Assembly: GCA_965225625.1 (NCBI GenBank)
Contig: CBDDBH010000025.1
Coordinates: forward strand, 1-64,000
Direction of reading: 5' to 3'
From: CBDDBH01 sp965225625
Lineage (GTDB): Bacteria; Pseudomonadota; Gammaproteobacteria; JADZEE01
DNA length: 64,000 nucleotides
Under the pieces are notes generated by a model. That model had not been told where the DNA came from. It did no database searches and saw only the letters and a list, made by a program, of their open reading frames with translations. A program made the position numbers and the translations under genes. Of this stretch, positions 61,901-64,000 are shown piece after piece (position 1 is the first letter of the stretch; the number at the start of each line of letters is the position of its first letter).

Positions 61901-63219
61901 TGGAGAAGAAGGAGTTTACAAGACGGCGTAAGCGGTTGATGGATATCGTCAATGTCGGTGGTGTCGCTATCCAGCCAAGCGCCGGCGTGCACATACGAAA
62001 TCGGGATGTGGAATTTTCGTATCGGCCCGACAGCGATTTTTACTATCTGACCGGGTTCCCGGAACCCGAAGCGGTCGCAGTGTTTGTGCCGGATCGGCCA
62101 CAAGGCGAATACATAATATTCTGCCGTGAACGTGATCTGGAGATGGAAACCTGGCACGGGCGCCGAGCTGGCCTGGAGGGAGCTTGCGAGCGTTACGGCG
62201 CCGACGATGCATTTCCGTTCAATGACATGGACGACATAATTCCCGGGCTAATCGAAAATAAGGACCGTGTTTTTTACACCATGGGCTTTGACGCTGACTT
62301 CGATAAGCGTGTGCTCGGCTGGATCAACCAAATCCGCGGCCGGGCGCGCGCCGGCGTTACCGCACCCGACGAGTTTGTCTCGTTAAACCACTCGGTGCAT
62401 GAGATGCGGTTGTATAAAAGCCGCCAAGAGGTCAAAACGATGCAAAAGGCGGCGCAGATCTCGGCCGTGGCGCATCGCCGAGCAATGCAGGTGTGCCGTC
62501 CCGGCATCAAGGAGTACCAGATCGAAGCAGAGTTGAACTACTCTTTCCTGCAAAACGGCGCGCGCTCGCCTGCCTACCCCTCAATCGTCGGTGGCGGGCC
62601 CAATGGCTGCATATTGCACTACACCGAGAACAGCGCGACCTTGAAAAGCGGCGACCTGCTGTTGATAGATGCTGGTGCAGAGTACGACTACTACGCCAGC
62701 GACGTAACCCGAACGTTTCCGGTCAACGGTCGTTTTACGCCGGAACAGGAAGCTGTTTACGAGATCGTGCTCGCCGCGCAAGCGGCTGCGATCCGTAAAG
62801 CGAAACCGGGTAATCATTGGAACGATCCGCATGAAGCGGCGGTGAAGACCATTACCAAGGGCCTGGTTGAACTGGGCATCCTCAAAGGGCGGCTGCCGCA
62901 ACTCATTCGAGACGGCGCATACCGGCGCTTTTATATGCATCGCACCGGCCACTGGTTGGGTATGGATGTACACGATGTTGGCGACTATCGGGTCGGCGGT
63001 GAATGGCGAACCTTGGAACCCGGAATGGTCATGACCGTGGAACCAGGTTTGTACATAGCGGAATCCATTAAGGGTGTCGCCAAGCGTTGGCGCAACATCG
63101 GCATTCGCATTGAAGATGACGTGCTGATAACCGCTGAGGGCAACGAAGTTTTGACCGCCGGTTTACCTAAGAGCGTCAGCGAAATCGAAACCGTAATGTC
63201 CAATGGTGCCGCAAACTGA
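61900..63219 (+). CDS. pepP: Xaa-Pro aminopeptidase
   Basis: 439 residues. N-terminal creatinase-like domain (EFSYRPDSDFYYLTGFPEPE), then the M24 pita-bread fold with metal ligands in LLIDAGAEYDYYASDVTRTF, the histidine in HRTGHWLGMDVHD, glutamates in MTVEPGLYIA and IRIEDDVLIT. It cleaves the residue before proline at peptide N-termini. Length agrees with E. coli PepP. Overlaps ubiH by 17 bases. Confidence 0.96.
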   Translation: MEKKEFTRRRKRLMDIVNVGGVAIQPSAGVHIRNRDVEFSYRPDSDFYYLTGFPEPEAVAVFVPDRPQGEYIIFCRERDLEMETWHGRRAGLEGACERYGADDAFPFNDMDDIIPGLIENKDRVFYTMGFDADFDKRVLGWINQIRGRARAGVTAPDEFVSLNHSVHEMRLYKSRQEVKTMQKAAQISAVAHRRAMQVCRPGIKEYQIEAELNYSFLQNGARSPAYPSIVGGGPNGCILHYTENSATLKSGDLLLIDAGAEYDYYASDVTRTFPVNGRFTPEQEAVYEIVLAAQAAAIRKAKPGNHWNDPHEAAVKTITKGLVELGILKGRLPQLIRDGAYRRFYMHRTGHWLGMDVHDVGDYRVGGEWRTLEPGMVMTVEPGLYIAESIKGVAKRWRNIGIRIEDDVLITAEGNEVLTAGLPKSVSEIETVMSNGAAN

Positions 63220-64000
63220 CTTCGATTGCGTAATCGTTGGAGGTGGGCTGGTCGGTGCGACCCTAGCAATAGCGCTCGCACCGCTTGGTCTGCGTCTGGC
63301 ACTGGTCGAGGCCGTGCGCTTTGACTCCGACACCCAACCCAGCCATGACGCGCGTGGGCTTGCTTTGGCTTTGTCCTCGGCGCGTATTCTGGAAACTCTG
63401 GATTTATGGACGCCGCTCAGTGCAGCGGTCACGCCGATAGAGCGGGTACACGTTTCAGATCGGGGGCGGTTCGGTTTTGCCCGTCTTCGCGCTGCCGACT
63501 TGAACCTTCCGGCGCTGGGCTACGTGGTAATCGCGCGTGCGCTGGGCGGCGAATTAATAGCGGCGCTGGAGCACCGTCAGGCAGCGCAGGTTCTGTGTCC
63601 GGCGCGAGTTTGCGCAGTGCAGGTGAAATCAGCGCATGCCCTGGTGACACTCGCGCAGAACGGCACCGAGCGGCAACTGAGCACGCGCCTGATTATTGCC
63701 GCGGATGGGGCGGATTCGGTAACGCGAAGCATGTTGGGCGTCCAAGCCCAGTATCACGATTACGACCAAGTTGCCTTGGTTACCACGGTTGCAATAGAAC
63801 ATGAACACGCCAACACAGCCTACGAGCGGTTTACCCCTGATGGGCCATTGGCGGTATTACCCCTGCCCGGGCGTCGCTGTGGCGTGGTTCTCACGCTTAA
63901 CAAGCAAGCGGCGGCCGAAGTCCACACCGGTCAGCAATTCTGTACATTGGCCGGCGAGCGATTTTCCTGGCGCCTCGGGGAATTTTCTGACGCCGGGCGC
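63203..64000 (+). CDS. ubiH: 2-octaprenyl-6-methoxyphenol hydroxylase, C-terminus off the right edge
   Basis: 266 codons from the ATG at 63203 (GTG at 63206 is also possible) run open to the window edge. FAD fold DFDCVIVGGGLVGATLAIAL at the start; the second FAD/NAD contact is LIIAADGADSVTRSMLGV near 165, including the DG motif of aromatic hydroxylases. It is a ubiquinone-synthesis monooxygenase; UbiH rather than UbiF or UbiI is inferred from position after pepP. About a third of the gene is missing. Confidence 0.88.
   Translation, partial: MVPQTDFDCVIVGGGLVGATLAIALAPLGLRLALVEAVRFDSDTQPSHDARGLALALSSARILETLDLWTPLSAAVTPIERVHVSDRGRFGFARLRAADLNLPALGYVVIARALGGELIAALEHRQAAQVLCPARVCAVQVKSAHALVTLAQNGTERQLSTRLIIAADGADSVTRSMLGVQAQYHDYDQVALVTTVAIEHEHANTAYERFTPDGPLAVLPLPGRRCGVVLTLNKQAAAEVHTGQQFCTLAGERFSWRLGEFSDAGR

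Noticed and set aside
1..64000. CRISPR arrays
   Set aside because: No regularly spaced direct repeats of the right size and no cas genes were found; the only short tandem array is the 8-bp repeat at 29103-29134.

Overview
The window reads as a chromosomal segment of a gammaproteobacterium. The right half carries typical gammaproteobacterial housekeeping neighbourhoods: engB with cytochrome c4, hemA-prfA-prmC, lolB-ispE-tRNA-Gln-prs-rplY-pth-ychF, 6S RNA next to zapA, and pepP-ubiH. I cannot name the species. Several single-base frameshifts occur, one of them in the essential gene pth, so some indels may be assembly errors.

Positions 1 to about 27.8 kb are accessory DNA. It opens with a truncated luciferase-like flavin oxidoreductase, an insertion sequence, a DUF169 protein and an AT-rich NYN-domain protein. 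A phage-like segment follows (4.4-11.8 kb): a gene split by an IS630 element, two small zinc-ribbon proteins, an XRE regulator, a ParB-domain DNA methyltransferase, a DUF5681 protein and a terminase large subunit, with no capsid, portal or tail genes. A lipoprotein and a second IS of the first family separate it from a nine-gene minus-strand cluster (14.1-23.2 kb). That cluster has two Rieske oxygenase alpha/beta pairs, an AprA/FrdA-type flavoprotein with a two-cluster ferredoxin, a zinc alcohol dehydrogenase and two paralogous BNR beta-propeller proteins. I read it as a mobile oxidative catabolic pathway of unknown substrate. Broken genes follow (a RutA-like N-terminus joined to a truncated-haemoglobin C-terminus), then a tyrosine integrase beside the 3' end of a tRNA-Arg(CCG). 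A diverged second copy of this attachment region lies 1.85 kb further on, with an aromatic-acid-type MFS transporter between the copies.

From 27.8 kb the DNA looks like core chromosome. It starts with a decayed cation:proton antiporter (amber codon plus an 8-bp repeat expansion) and an AAA+ ATPase. Next comes cytochrome c maturation (DsbA-like, CcsB, ResB, cytochrome c4) and engB. A probable small RNA with a sigma-E-like promoter faces engB, in the position held by Spot 42/ErsA in other gammaproteobacteria. After nuclease, rpmE, xthA and prlC genes there is an iron block with Fur-box-like sites: bfr, bfd, an FMN-binding protein, a PepSY protein and FbpABC. A strongly structured non-coding stretch separates fbpC from the moeB-prmC-prfA-hemA operon.

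The last 11 kb holds envelope lipoprotein (TPR, LolB), isoprenoid (IspE), PRPP (Prs), translation (L25, Pth, YchF) and division (ZapA) genes, 6S RNA, a UPF0149 protein, PepP and the start of UbiH, many of them overlapping by 1-17 bases.
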